From: Pseudobacteriovorax sp.
GTDB lineage: Bacteria; Bdellovibrionota_B; Oligoflexia; Oligoflexales; Oligoflexaceae
Assembly: GCA_013215145.1 (NCBI GenBank)
Contig: JABSRP010000029.1
Coordinates: 56,922 to 120,921, forward strand
DNA: 64,000 nt
Reading direction: 5' to 3'
The position numbers and the translations under genes were made by a program. The notes under the pieces are model-generated. The model was not told the DNA's origin. It ran no database searches and saw only the letters and a program-made list of their open reading frames with translations. Shown one piece after another: positions 52,721 through 61,659 of the stretch. Positions within the stretch are counted from its first letter, which is position 1, and the number at the start of each line of letters is the position of its first letter.

Positions 52721-55525
52721 CTAAGCGGCCACATCAGGTGTGTTCGATCTTCGATTGATAAAGTAACGCTCAGGTAGTTGCATCACTAATTCGAAGCGAA
52801 CCGAGCCTTCAGGGATACCGTCACGGTCTTCCGGGAAAATCTCGATGGTTGCATCGCCACCATGATTTTGAAAATACTCCCGGATTGCACTCATACCCAC
52901 ACCACGGCCAGAGATATCTGAGACTGAGCGTGACGTCGAAAACCCGCTATGGAAAATAAGCTCAGCGAGCTCTTCCGGAGGCGTTTGAGTATCCTCGGTG
53001 ATGACCTGCTTATTAACAGCTATCTCACGAATCGCAGCAAGGTTTAGACCTGCTCCGTCGTCACCGTAGCGAATGCTCAAAACATTGTCGTCTTCCACAT
53101 GGAGACGCACAAAGATATGCCCTTCCGCCGACTTTCCCATCTCTTTCCTGACTTGAGGTTCTTCAATGCCATGGTCCATGCTATTGCGGATTATATGAAC
53201 GAAGGCATTACGAAGAAGCTTTTGGCCATCCAAAGAGAAACGCACTCCCTCAGCATCAATCTCAATGGATGGGTAATCTTTATCCAAGTCACGTGCCAAC
53301 ATCTCTGCATCGAGCAAAACTTCCTTAAAAAGGTCTTCTGCAGCCACAAAAGTCAAGTTTTCTAACTCGACGTTGAGTTCATCGAGGTCGAGCTTTTTTT
53401 CGACACTAACTTGCGACATCAACTCACGATTGGAACGGTGTAGTTGATCTACCAATCTTTGGGAGAGGGAAACAGTCTCGCCCGAATGGCGCCCTAGTTT
53501 CTCTGAGTTCAAGGTTTCGTAGAAGGTAAGAAGTTCATCGACCTTGCGATGTTCTGTTAAACAGAGATCACGACTCACTGGCATGGTCTTATTCATCATC
53601 TCAGAGATTTTTTGTTCCGCTTCATGCACGACTGGGGTCAAGTGATTTAGGTTCAGGGCACGGGCCGCACCTTTGATGGTGTGCAGATTTATAAAGAGTA
53701 ATTTGAGGCTGTTGTTTGACAGTTCGTGATTCAGTTGGATGATCCGCTTGTTATCACCTATAAAATTGGTACTTGCTTCCATAAATTGAGAGAACTTTCT
53801 CGGTGAGGTCCCCAAAATCTCTCCGATGAAGAGCAGTTCTTCTTCCCTCTTCTTCGACTCCTCTTCGAGAGCCTTCAAGCTTGTCACATCCTTAATTGTT
53901 ACAATGATTTTCTCAACCAAATCGTCATTGTCAACAACAGGTTTCCAATCAAAAAGGAAGGTTTTTTCGACTTCATATTGATAGCTAACTTCCAAGGGAA
54001 GTAGGTGTTCATTGACCTCAAAGATCATAGGGTCTTCGTTAAGGGACGTTTCAATGATCGTCGCGATCTGGTCGCGCACCTCTCGACTCACCTTAGCACT
54101 TTGAAAGAGAAGTTCGACGGGTTTCGAACCACCCACCTCTCGAACCTCAAATATATCCTTTACAGCTTCGGAGTAGGTATCGGTGATCAAAAGATCTTGA
54201 GCCTCAATCACGACAATTCCGAGTTGGATATTCTGCATGATCGATTTGATCTCACGGGTCTGCTCTTCGACTCTTTCTTCGAGATGCTCGTTTAAGTCTC
54301 TGACTTTTTGTGATTCCTCTTCAAGTGTACTATTGAGGTTCGTAATGCGGGCTAAATCGGCTTTCTCACGCAAGCGAATCTTGTCAGCCAAGCCCAGTGA
54401 TATCAAAACAGCCTCAAATACAAGCCCGAAATGGACACCAAATTCCACCAATAGACTGGGAGACATATTACCAGAAAGGACTAACATCCTTGAAAGGTTC
54501 GCCGCCAGAACTGTAACCCAGGCTATGGTGTAAAAATAGGCCGGACGAAACCCTTGGAGTGATCTTACCACACCACTTGCAATGCAAAAAATGGATAGTG
54601 AGAAGGATGCTAAAATGGATATTTTGATTCCCATGGCGTAATTTACTGAGAGGATTGCAAGATTAACCATAGACACAAATGCCAAAAGTTTGCAGGCGAG
54701 ACCTAAAATTTTCGATCGATACAGCTCTAAAAAATAGTATGCAAAGGCATATACAGCGAGCAAGGAAATGACAGATTGGGAGACAAAACCGAGATTGGAG
54801 ATGAAGGTGTAGTTGTCAAACATGACGCGATACATACCAACCATCCCAAGCGTTTGCATGGTAAAGTTTAGAGCAAAGAATACATAATAGAGATAGATCG
54901 GTTTCCGAAGCTGCAAAAAGATACAGAAATTGTAGAGACCCATGATCGCAATGACGGTCATACAAGACAGGATGATGGCATAATCTCGAACGCTCTTGCT
55001 GGAAAAATGCTCGACAGAATGAGCTTCTACATCGAGACTAACTGCCCCTCTCGAATTCACGGCGATGAATAAACGCGACTTTCCCGGTGGAATAGCGACG
55101 TTAAACGATGGCAGACGATGGTCTTTGGCATTCAACTGCCTTTCGGCAACATCACCTGTTTTTCCATGAAACAAAATTTGCCGCCCGTTACCAAGCAGCC
55201 ATACGTCAAAATAATCGGTGGCGGTGTAATTGTGAGCTAGGCGGATGGGCATCGGACTGCTAGACTGATTATCAAGCTCCACGGTCAACCACCAGGTGGA
55301 AGTTGAGAAGCCAAGGGAAACCTTCTTTCGTTCCTCGTAATTGAAATTACCTGCATCAAAAGCGCTCACAACTGATTCGATGGTATGACTTGAATCCGTG
55401 TCTTCCAAAAGACCACCTTGAAGGCCAATCTTTTCAAAGCCGAAGTTTTCGTCAATCACAAGGGGTGATTGAGCCCAAGCTGCGCTCGAAAGCATTACCA
55501 TTAAGATCATAAATAGTCGTGGCAT
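52721..55525 (-). CDS. 7TMR-DISM sensor kinase of CheA-like type (Hpt + HATPase), paralogue 3
   Basis: About 934 residues. ATG at 55525 is chosen because AAAGGA lies 7 nt upstream and it opens the signal peptide PRLFMILMVMLSSAAWAQ; in-frame starts at 55552 and 55618 would precede it. Same order as the two paralogues: DISMED2 periplasmic domain, seven membrane helices, coiled coil (ITNLNSTLEEESQKVRDLNEHLEE), PAS-like region, Hpt (NLHTIKGAARALNLNHL) and HATPase (IIRNSMDHGIE, GDDGAGLNL, GRGVGMSAIREYF). No CheW-like or receiver domain. A 23-bp hairpin lies about 230 nt upstream. Confidence 0.88.
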   Translation of the reverse strand: MPRLFMILMVMLSSAAWAQSPLVIDENFGFEKIGLQGGLLEDTDSSHTIESVVSAFDAGNFNYEERKKVSLGFSTSTWWLTVELDNQSSSPMPIRLAHNYTATDYFDVWLLGNGRQILFHGKTGDVAERQLNAKDHRLPSFNVAIPPGKSRLFIAVNSRGAVSLDVEAHSVEHFSSKSVRDYAIILSCMTVIAIMGLYNFCIFLQLRKPIYLYYVFFALNFTMQTLGMVGMYRVMFDNYTFISNLGFVSQSVISLLAVYAFAYYFLELYRSKILGLACKLLAFVSMVNLAILSVNYAMGIKISILASFSLSIFCIASGVVRSLQGFRPAYFYTIAWVTVLAANLSRMLVLSGNMSPSLLVEFGVHFGLVFEAVLISLGLADKIRLREKADLARITNLNSTLEEESQKVRDLNEHLEERVEEQTREIKSIMQNIQLGIVVIEAQDLLITDTYSEAVKDIFEVREVGGSKPVELLFQSAKVSREVRDQIATIIETSLNEDPMIFEVNEHLLPLEVSYQYEVEKTFLFDWKPVVDNDDLVEKIIVTIKDVTSLKALEEESKKREEELLFIGEILGTSPRKFSQFMEASTNFIGDNKRIIQLNHELSNNSLKLLFINLHTIKGAARALNLNHLTPVVHEAEQKISEMMNKTMPVSRDLCLTEHRKVDELLTFYETLNSEKLGRHSGETVSLSQRLVDQLHRSNRELMSQVSVEKKLDLDELNVELENLTFVAAEDLFKEVLLDAEMLARDLDKDYPSIEIDAEGVRFSLDGQKLLRNAFVHIIRNSMDHGIEEPQVRKEMGKSAEGHIFVRLHVEDDNVLSIRYGDDGAGLNLAAIREIAVNKQVITEDTQTPPEELAELIFHSGFSTSRSVSDISGRGVGMSAIREYFQNHGGDATIEIFPEDRDGIPEGSVRFELVMQLPERYFINRRSNTPDVAA

Positions 55526-56101
55526 AGCGGCATCCTTTGATAATCCAATCATGATCTTCGGCGGGCTTCTTACAAAATGAAGAGAATTTAGAATTTTCTG
55601 ACGGGAATCGATAACCACCGGCTTGAAAATTTAGCAAGACCTTCGCTCGTTACTTCTGTTAACGGCGATATCTAGTTAAACTTTTGATATTAAATGGAAA
55701 ATATATGAAAGATGATGGCTTTGTATGGAGCAGAGGGGTCGCTTAGCATGAGTGGCTTCCCCTTGTTTCAGAGGGAAGTTGTCTTCCCCCTGAAACAAGG
55801 GGAAGATCGAAACGGAATTTCTTGGAGACCTTGATTCGGCCTGACTTATTACCAAACCAAATAATACAAGTTTCATTCCGCTGCTAAGGCCCTGAAATGT
55901 ATGTGCCACTCAAGATCCGGAGCGTATAAAAATTTAACATGGCTAAAAAAAATTGACAGTCATCTAACCTCCTAAAAATACAACATAAAATTATAAAAAT
56001 CTAACCCTATTGGGCTGCGCGGGGAGAAATCAGGCCATCCTCCGTCAATTTTTTTAAGAAATAGCACCGACCTTCCGATGACTCCGCCATAAGGGGAAAG
56101 A
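55526..56101. other. Divergent intergenic region with a long hairpin
   Basis: 576 nt between the minus-strand kinase and the plus-strand XRE regulator. It carries the promoters of both and the large inverted repeat at 55756-55805. No credible gene; the minus-strand frame across the hairpin (55676-55909) has no signal or family pattern. Confidence 0.45.
55756..55805. repeat. 23-bp inverted repeat (long hairpin)
   Basis: Arm 1 (55756-55778) and arm 2 (55783-55805) are complementary over 23 bp with a single mismatch (A at 55772) and a TTGT loop. Neither side has a T-run, so it is not a simple terminator. It could be an RNA regulatory hairpin, a REP-like element or an RNase III site. Confidence 0.75.
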
Positions 56102-57133
56102 ATGGCTGGAGAGCGAATAAAAATCGACGCAGACCACGTCAACGGTCTGATCAAGAAAAGTGGTCTCAAGAAAACCGAGATTGCCCGACGCTTGGGTGTT
56201 GCCAAAGAAACTTTGAGTCGGTGGCTCCAAGGGAAGACGGCTCAGGTCGACAAAGAAAAGTATGACCTTTTGCTTCGCATCGTCTCAGGCCAAGACATCG
56301 AAGCGTTGCAGGACCGCATTGGACGACATGAATTAGACTGGAACGAGAACTTTAATCGACTAAATAAGCCCGTGGCCCTTGTCATCGATGAGTCCGAAGC
56401 CCTGGGTCTCCTTATTAGTCACAATAGCTGGAAGCAATGGAACTTTACCGGAATTAAGGGCGATCATGGCCAATGGTTTTTGTCAGTGCTGACGTCTATC
56501 CTAGACGGCAAAGAGCTTTCCACCCAAGACATCCAAAATCCTTGTCAGGATAATTTTAATGAAAAAGCCAAGCAGCTCTTCCTTGAGGGGTGTCAGAGCT
56601 ATCTGAACGAAGATCAAAATTTGGGCATGGCAAAACTAAACCAGTCTATATTGATGGCCCAAGCAAATTGGTTGATCACGCTGTCTTTAATGGGTCACGC
56701 TCTTGGGCAGTTTTTGCAAGGCGATTTATCCTCTTGCCTGGTCACCATTAAAAAAGCCATGCAGTCTACGACGGACTTAGCCAATCCATTGCGTGATAGT
56801 TTTGAAGCTAATCTCGTGATACTTACGCTACTCGTATACATTGAGGACAACAATCGAACAGCATTTTCCGCTGTTTTGCAAGACTACCAGGAAAGCGTGG
56901 TACCTAAAGTCACCGCCGCTACGTATGGTCATCGATTTCGTCTTTTTGCGATTTATGAATCCATTGGCGATGAGCTTACAGACGAACATCTCATCGAGCT
57001 GTCATCAATCAAACAGTGTTACGTGAAGATGCCCTCTGTTTTTATGGAGGAGTTTCGGTTCGTTATTACCAAAATAGCTGAAAGAATTGATCATCAGAGT
57101 ATCAATCTTCTCATCTCTGATCAGATCTCGTAG
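56102..57133 (+). CDS. XRE-type helix-turn-helix regulator with an uncharacterised C-terminal domain
   Basis: 343 residues, AAGGGG upstream. Residues 10-60 form a canonical Cro/C1-type HTH (HVNGLIKKSGLKKTEIARRLGVAKETLSRWLQGK). The remaining 280 residues are helical, possibly TPR-like (AKQLFLEGCQSYLNEDQNLGMAKLNQSILMAQANW; LGQFLQGDLSSCLVTIKKAM), and may bind a ligand or peptide. A stand-alone receiver gene follows 9 nt downstream, so the two probably form one operon. Confidence 0.75.
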   Translation: MAGERIKIDADHVNGLIKKSGLKKTEIARRLGVAKETLSRWLQGKTAQVDKEKYDLLLRIVSGQDIEALQDRIGRHELDWNENFNRLNKPVALVIDESEALGLLISHNSWKQWNFTGIKGDHGQWFLSVLTSILDGKELSTQDIQNPCQDNFNEKAKQLFLEGCQSYLNEDQNLGMAKLNQSILMAQANWLITLSLMGHALGQFLQGDLSSCLVTIKKAMQSTTDLANPLRDSFEANLVILTLLVYIEDNNRTAFSAVLQDYQESVVPKVTAATYGHRFRLFAIYESIGDELTDEHLIELSSIKQCYVKMPSVFMEEFRFVITKIAERIDHQSINLLISDQIS

Positions 57134-57142
57134 GAGCAGACT

Positions 57143-57532
57143 ATGAAACGAAATATCTTAATCGTAGATGACTCCGTTCAGACGGCAATCCAACTGAAGA
57201 CGAGTATGGCGTCACACCTCAAGCATGTTGACTTTAACTTTACGTTGTTTCACGACGGTGACGAGGCATTTGAAAGTATCGCCAAAGGTGATGGCTACGA
57301 TCTAGCGGTCCTAGATTGCGTTTTGCCGGGAAAAACCGGAGTTGAGATTACGGCGGAATTGCATCGGGTTCACCCTACCACCCCTATTGTCGTTGTCACC
57401 TCAGAACTTCAATTTGCCAGTCAAACAGATCAGATATCTTCGATTCGTTGTTGGGTCTTAAAGCCCGTTTCCATGGACCGGTTTGTCGATGTTGTGGAAA
57501 GAATATGGAACGAGTCCTCTAACCCAGCCTAA
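57143..57532 (+). CDS. Stand-alone response-regulator receiver (CheY-like)
   Basis: 129 residues with only a receiver domain. Acidic pair Asp9/Asp10 (LIVDDS), phospho-acceptor Asp58 (LAVLDCVLPGKTG), Thr86 (VVVTSE) and Lys107 (WVLKPVS) are all in place, so it is phosphorylatable. No output domain. It could receive phosphate from one of the Hpt-containing 7TMR-DISM kinases in the window, or act on the adjacent XRE regulator. Both are inference. Confidence 0.9.
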   Translation: MKRNILIVDDSVQTAIQLKTSMASHLKHVDFNFTLFHDGDEAFESIAKGDGYDLAVLDCVLPGKTGVEITAELHRVHPTTPIVVVTSELQFASQTDQISSIRCWVLKPVSMDRFVDVVERIWNESSNPA

Positions 57533-57676
57533 TTGACTTAAATAATAGTAAGTTGCAGGGCCAAATGATTTACTTGCCTAGGACTTCTTGTCAGCTATTG
57601 GGCTCTTATGGTAGGTCTTCCTGTATCCTTAGCAAAAACCAATTTTTGCTATATTTCCCTACCAATGGAGCCAAAC

Positions 57677-58615
57677 ATGGAATCACGTATTTACATTCTC
57701 TACGAGAATCAGGACTGGTTTGATCATCTCAAAAAGGAAATGAGTCGATTTGATCTAGAAATCCTTCCCTGGTTTGTCGATAAACTTCAGCTAGACACGA
57801 CGGTCACGCCACCAAAAGCTGTGTTTGTCAATCGTCTCTCGGCCTCTTCGTTTTCGCGGGATCACAATTACAGTCTGAGTTCTGGAAAAAAGCTAATCCA
57901 ATGGCTTGAGGTAAATCATCGATTTGTGGTCAACGGACGACAAACCATTGATGTTGAGAGAAGCAAATGGTTTCAATCTCAGATGATGCAAAAGCATGGG
58001 ATAAAAAATCCCAAGACTTTGTTGGTGCAGGGTGGGGCGGAAGAATTGAAACAATCTGCCGAAGCATTGACCTTTCCTTTTGTTTATAAGTACGACTGTG
58101 GTGGCAAAGGTATTAGTGTCAGTCTAATCAGAACGCAGGCTGATTGGGAGGAGTTTTTAGAAGGCAAAAGCTGGAAGCAGGCTCCAGATGACGCGCATAT
58201 TCTCCAGACCTATATCCAGCCAAATCAACCCAAAATCACCCGTTGTGAGTTTATTGCGGGAAAATTTATTTATGCTATCAATGCCGATACCAGTGATGGT
58301 TTTGAGCTCTGCCCGGCTGAGGCCTGTCGCATCAATACCTGTCAGCTAGATGGTCAGGCTGAAGCGTCGCTATTCTCACTTCGCAGCGAAGTCCCCAGTG
58401 AACTCATCGCACGTTATGAACATTTGCTTTCTGACCTAGGAATTTCCATAGCTGGTATCGAGTTTATTGAGGGGACGGATGGAGAGATCTATACCTACGA
58501 TATCAACTGCAATACCAACTACGCGCCCGATATTGAAGCCAAACTTGGTAGTCAATCGGGAATGAGGCAATTGGCTGATTACTTGAAAGCTCTAATAAAG
58601 GAGGATCGCTCGTGA
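57677..58615 (+). CDS. ATP-grasp ligase-like protein
   Basis: About 312 residues from the ATG at 57677 with GGAG 6 nt upstream; an in-frame ATG at 57608 has no site. It has the ATP-grasp layout: central domain with FPFVYKYDCGGKGISVSL (ATP-binding Lys and Gly-rich loop), a hinge HILQTYIQP, and the metal site GIEFIEGTDGEIYTYDINCNTNY. It resembles RimK/carboxylate-amine ligases in shape, but I cannot name the substrate. It overlaps the next gene by 4 nt (GTGA), so they act in one pathway. Confidence 0.75.
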   Translation: MESRIYILYENQDWFDHLKKEMSRFDLEILPWFVDKLQLDTTVTPPKAVFVNRLSASSFSRDHNYSLSSGKKLIQWLEVNHRFVVNGRQTIDVERSKWFQSQMMQKHGIKNPKTLLVQGGAEELKQSAEALTFPFVYKYDCGGKGISVSLIRTQADWEEFLEGKSWKQAPDDAHILQTYIQPNQPKITRCEFIAGKFIYAINADTSDGFELCPAEACRINTCQLDGQAEASLFSLRSEVPSELIARYEHLLSDLGISIAGIEFIEGTDGEIYTYDINCNTNYAPDIEAKLGSQSGMRQLADYLKALIKEDRS

Positions 58616-59643
58616 AACTTGGCATATGGTTACCGATTTTTGGTGGTTGGCTACGCAATCGCAACGAAGAATCCATGTCTGCGTCCTTTGAATATAACAA
58701 ACAAGTGGCCTTAGCTGCTGATAGGCTAGGGTTTTCGACGGTTCTCGTAGCTGAGTTAAATTTAAACGATATCAAAGGAGCCGATGAGCCTGTGTTAGAG
58801 GCTTGGACGACGGTTTCTGCTCTCGCTGCTATCACAAAAAATATCCGTCTTATGGCAGCCATCCGTCCCGGTTATCGCTTGCCGGGGCTTGTTGCTAAAA
58901 TGGCCGCCAATATTGATCAGATCTCTAATGGACGATTTGAACTTAACTTAGTGTCCGCATGGTGGCGCGACGAAATGCTAAAGTACACGGGTAGTTGGTT
59001 GGATCACAAAGATCGCTATGCTCGTTCGGAAGAATTTCTTCAAGTCCTCTCAGGGATGTGGCAAACCACAAAGGAGAATCCTTTTTCCTTTGATGGCGAG
59101 CACTATCAGATAAAAGAGGCTTTATTGTCACCGAAACCTTTGCAATCGGGCAGGGTTCCCATTTATGCCGGTGGAGAATCAGAGCAGGGACGTACCATGA
59201 TAGCCAAACACTGCAGCGGCTACCTTATGCATGGGGATAGCCCGGAAGTTATCGTATCCCATATCTCTGATATGAATCAAAGGCGCGAGCGCAATGATCT
59301 ACCAAAGCTGAATTACGGTATGGCTGCTTATATGATCTGCCGAGAAACAGAAAAAGAGGCTCAAGATGAGCTAAAAGCTATCACAGATGTCAGCAGTAGC
59401 CCCGAGGCCCGACATAGCTACGAGGACTTTGTTAGTCAGAGTAAGCTTCGGTCTTCTATTAGTATTGAAGACTACTCGGTGAGTAACAGAGGGCTACGTC
59501 CAGGTCTTGTGGGAACCCCCGAGCAAATTTTGGAGCGCATTCATGCCTACGAAAACGCAGGGCTAGAGTTTATGCTCATCCAAGCCTCACCTATGCTCGA
59601 AGAGATCGAGACGATTGGTCAATCCATCATTCCACAACTGTAG
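58612..59643 (+). CDS. LLM-class flavin-dependent monooxygenase, SfnG/SsuD-like
   Basis: 343 residues, GTG start with AAAGGAGG upstream. It has the bacterial luciferase/LLM barrel: IWLPIFGGWLRN, VAELNLNDIKG, LMAAIRPGYRLPGLVAKMAANID, LNLVSAWWRDE, GSWLDHKDRYARSEEFLQVLSGMW and PIYAGGESEQGR. The sequence is closest in feel to FMNH2-dependent dimethylsulfone and alkanesulfonate monooxygenases. No flavin reductase gene is adjacent. It is paired by a 4-nt overlap with the ATP-grasp gene, suggesting a small biosynthetic or sulfur-assimilation unit. Confidence 0.85.
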   Translation: MKLGIWLPIFGGWLRNRNEESMSASFEYNKQVALAADRLGFSTVLVAELNLNDIKGADEPVLEAWTTVSALAAITKNIRLMAAIRPGYRLPGLVAKMAANIDQISNGRFELNLVSAWWRDEMLKYTGSWLDHKDRYARSEEFLQVLSGMWQTTKENPFSFDGEHYQIKEALLSPKPLQSGRVPIYAGGESEQGRTMIAKHCSGYLMHGDSPEVIVSHISDMNQRRERNDLPKLNYGMAAYMICRETEKEAQDELKAITDVSSSPEARHSYEDFVSQSKLRSSISIEDYSVSNRGLRPGLVGTPEQILERIHAYENAGLEFMLIQASPMLEEIETIGQSIIPQL

Positions 59644-59651
59644 AATATGGG

Positions 59652-59669
59652 CGAGGTTTTTTGACCTCG
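59652..59669 (+). terminator. Terminator hairpin after the ATP-grasp/LLM operon
   Basis: Stem CGAGGT/ACCTCG with a TTTTTG loop, 9 nt past the stop codon. T-run is weak (TCTTG). Confidence 0.5.
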
Positions 59670-59761
59670 TCTTGCCGATGTAAACCTATGGAATCGGTAG
59701 ATTTTTCCCATTTACGAACCTCCTCTTTCTTCCGTTATTTCGGATGATAAGGAGAGCTAAA

Positions 59762-61630
59762 TTGAAGCTTGTGCTATTCATACTGATAATTTGGACAGAT
59801 TGCCTACTAGCTCAGAAAGTCCTCGATGTTGCCGACTTAAAGGTGGACAAAACCCCACTAGGTCCGTACATGGACTATTTAATTGAGACAGACACTCATC
59901 CTGAAGTTGCTAGTCAGGATATCTTTCGGCCTGTAGAAAATGAAACGCTATCATTAAAAGACCTCATCTCGAAAAAGCGACCAAAAGTGAAACACCTCTG
60001 GTTAAGGTTGAAAGTGAGGAATACCACCGAAGAAACCAAATCCCTATATATTGTGGACGAAAACTTCAGAAACTCGAGGACTGATTTCTATCGTGGGACA
60101 GTTCTGCTGCAATCCCTTGGTCTAAAAGGAGAGCACCCCACAAGATACTTGTCGGCGCGTGTTCCTCCTCATGCGGACATGACCTTTTACATTCACTACG
60201 TGAACCCAAAGACACGGAATTCAGTCCCTTCGATTTCCATGGACAAGCAGGCCTACTTTGAATGGGATAAAGCAAGAACCGTTAGCTCCTCTGTTTGTCT
60301 CGCAGTGATTGTTATGAGTCTTCTTGCGAATATCCTAATTTTTACGATTCATCGTAGCCGCCAGTATTTTTATTATCTTATGTATCTCTTGTCTTTTGGT
60401 GGCTGGGTTCTATACCTAGCAACGATGCCCAATTTGGTAAGTGAGTTTGTCAGGCTCGATCTGCTCTTCTTAGCAAGCCTTGGGCTTTTCGCAGTGTTAT
60501 TCTCTATCGAATTTCTTGAGCTTAAGCGTTACAAGAAGATTTACGCTTTCTCGTTGTTATGTGGTTTTGCGAATGTGGTCAATATAGTAGCAGCGCTAGT
60601 CCTGCCAGATTTTGCCTTTCGGATCATGGAATTAATCGGAATCGTTTCGGCACCATCGTTCTTATTTATCGGTGCCTATGTTTATTTTCGCACCAAGGCG
60701 ATGCATAGTCTTATTTACTGCTTTGCTTATGGCTGCTTTATCCTTGGGGTGGTACTTAACGTGCTGTCCAACCATGAAATCCTTGAACATCAATTATTCA
60801 AAGATGGGCTTTTGTTCGGTACGACTCTCGAGTCGACACTGATGCTGATCGCCATTGGTCAACAAATATACCGCTTGAATAATGACCGGAAGCACATGCA
60901 TAGCCAGTTAGAGAAACTCGTCTACCCACATCAGCTGAATCGCATTCAAGAAGGAAAGAGCCTCGAGCAGACCATGCCTGTAGGGATGGGACAAGCCTGT
61001 GTTCTCGCCTTTGATGTTATCGCAAGCTCTCAAATCAAGGATTCGAACTTTGTCAAAGCTTGGGAGGCCTTTTTGCAGAATGCTAGGACTATGCTGATGG
61101 ATTCCTATGATGGAGACCATTTAGTGTCCCTGGGATATATGATCAAAGAGATGGGAGATGGCTTCCTATGTTCCGTAGGCTATCCCTTCGAGTACCCTTC
61201 GGAAACTAGAGAGTATTGCGCCATTAATCTTGCTGAGAGGCTGATGTCAGCTTTTCATAGTCATATGCAATCTCTACAATCAGGAGAGGCCATTGATTGT
61301 TCCATTGGAATAGCTACGGGGTCCGTGGAGGCGTATTTTTCTGGTTCTGGAGCCATTCGCCATGATCTGTGGGGCAATTCCGTTGTCCTTGCGACCCGCT
61401 ATGAGCAGTTCCGTAGCTCCCTACTCCCAAAAATAACGGACCAAAAGGCCAGCATTATATGTATCCAGGATAAGGTTTTTGATAAGCTGCCGGCAAACAT
61501 TAAAGAAAATTACCGATGCTACCAACTTGATGAACTCGGTATTAAGGTACGAAACGACCCACAGGCGGAGTTTGTGGCAGTTAAACTATGGCAAGGTTTC
61601 CCAAAGATTAAATCGCCAATGGCATCCTAG
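59762..61630 (+). CDS. 7TMR-DISM class III adenylate cyclase
   Basis: About 622 residues. A TTG at 59762 has AAGGAG 7 nt upstream; an ATG at 59744 carries that site inside the coding region and is less likely. Signal peptide (KLVLFILIIWTDCLLAQ), DISMED2-type periplasmic domain (about 25-175), seven membrane helices (about 180-380), short coiled coil, then a nucleotide cyclase domain (about 410-600). First metal Asp in LAFDVIASS, second in KEMGDGF, substrate-specificity Asp in RHDLWGNSV and transition-state Asn/Arg in GNSVVLATRYE are all present, so it should make cAMP. Output of an envelope sensor into cAMP signalling. Confidence 0.85.
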   Translation: MKLVLFILIIWTDCLLAQKVLDVADLKVDKTPLGPYMDYLIETDTHPEVASQDIFRPVENETLSLKDLISKKRPKVKHLWLRLKVRNTTEETKSLYIVDENFRNSRTDFYRGTVLLQSLGLKGEHPTRYLSARVPPHADMTFYIHYVNPKTRNSVPSISMDKQAYFEWDKARTVSSSVCLAVIVMSLLANILIFTIHRSRQYFYYLMYLLSFGGWVLYLATMPNLVSEFVRLDLLFLASLGLFAVLFSIEFLELKRYKKIYAFSLLCGFANVVNIVAALVLPDFAFRIMELIGIVSAPSFLFIGAYVYFRTKAMHSLIYCFAYGCFILGVVLNVLSNHEILEHQLFKDGLLFGTTLESTLMLIAIGQQIYRLNNDRKHMHSQLEKLVYPHQLNRIQEGKSLEQTMPVGMGQACVLAFDVIASSQIKDSNFVKAWEAFLQNARTMLMDSYDGDHLVSLGYMIKEMGDGFLCSVGYPFEYPSETREYCAINLAERLMSAFHSHMQSLQSGEAIDCSIGIATGSVEAYFSGSGAIRHDLWGNSVVLATRYEQFRSSLLPKITDQKASIICIQDKVFDKLPANIKENYRCYQLDELGIKVRNDPQAEFVAVKLWQGFPKIKSPMAS

Positions 61631-61659
61631 CCTTCGGCAATTTTTATCAGGAATCCAGA

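Noticed and set aside
55676..55909. Minus-strand frame of 77 codons with a repeated FPL-QGE pattern
   Set aside because: The repeat is the translation of the two arms of the long hairpin; no ribosome binding site or conserved motif.
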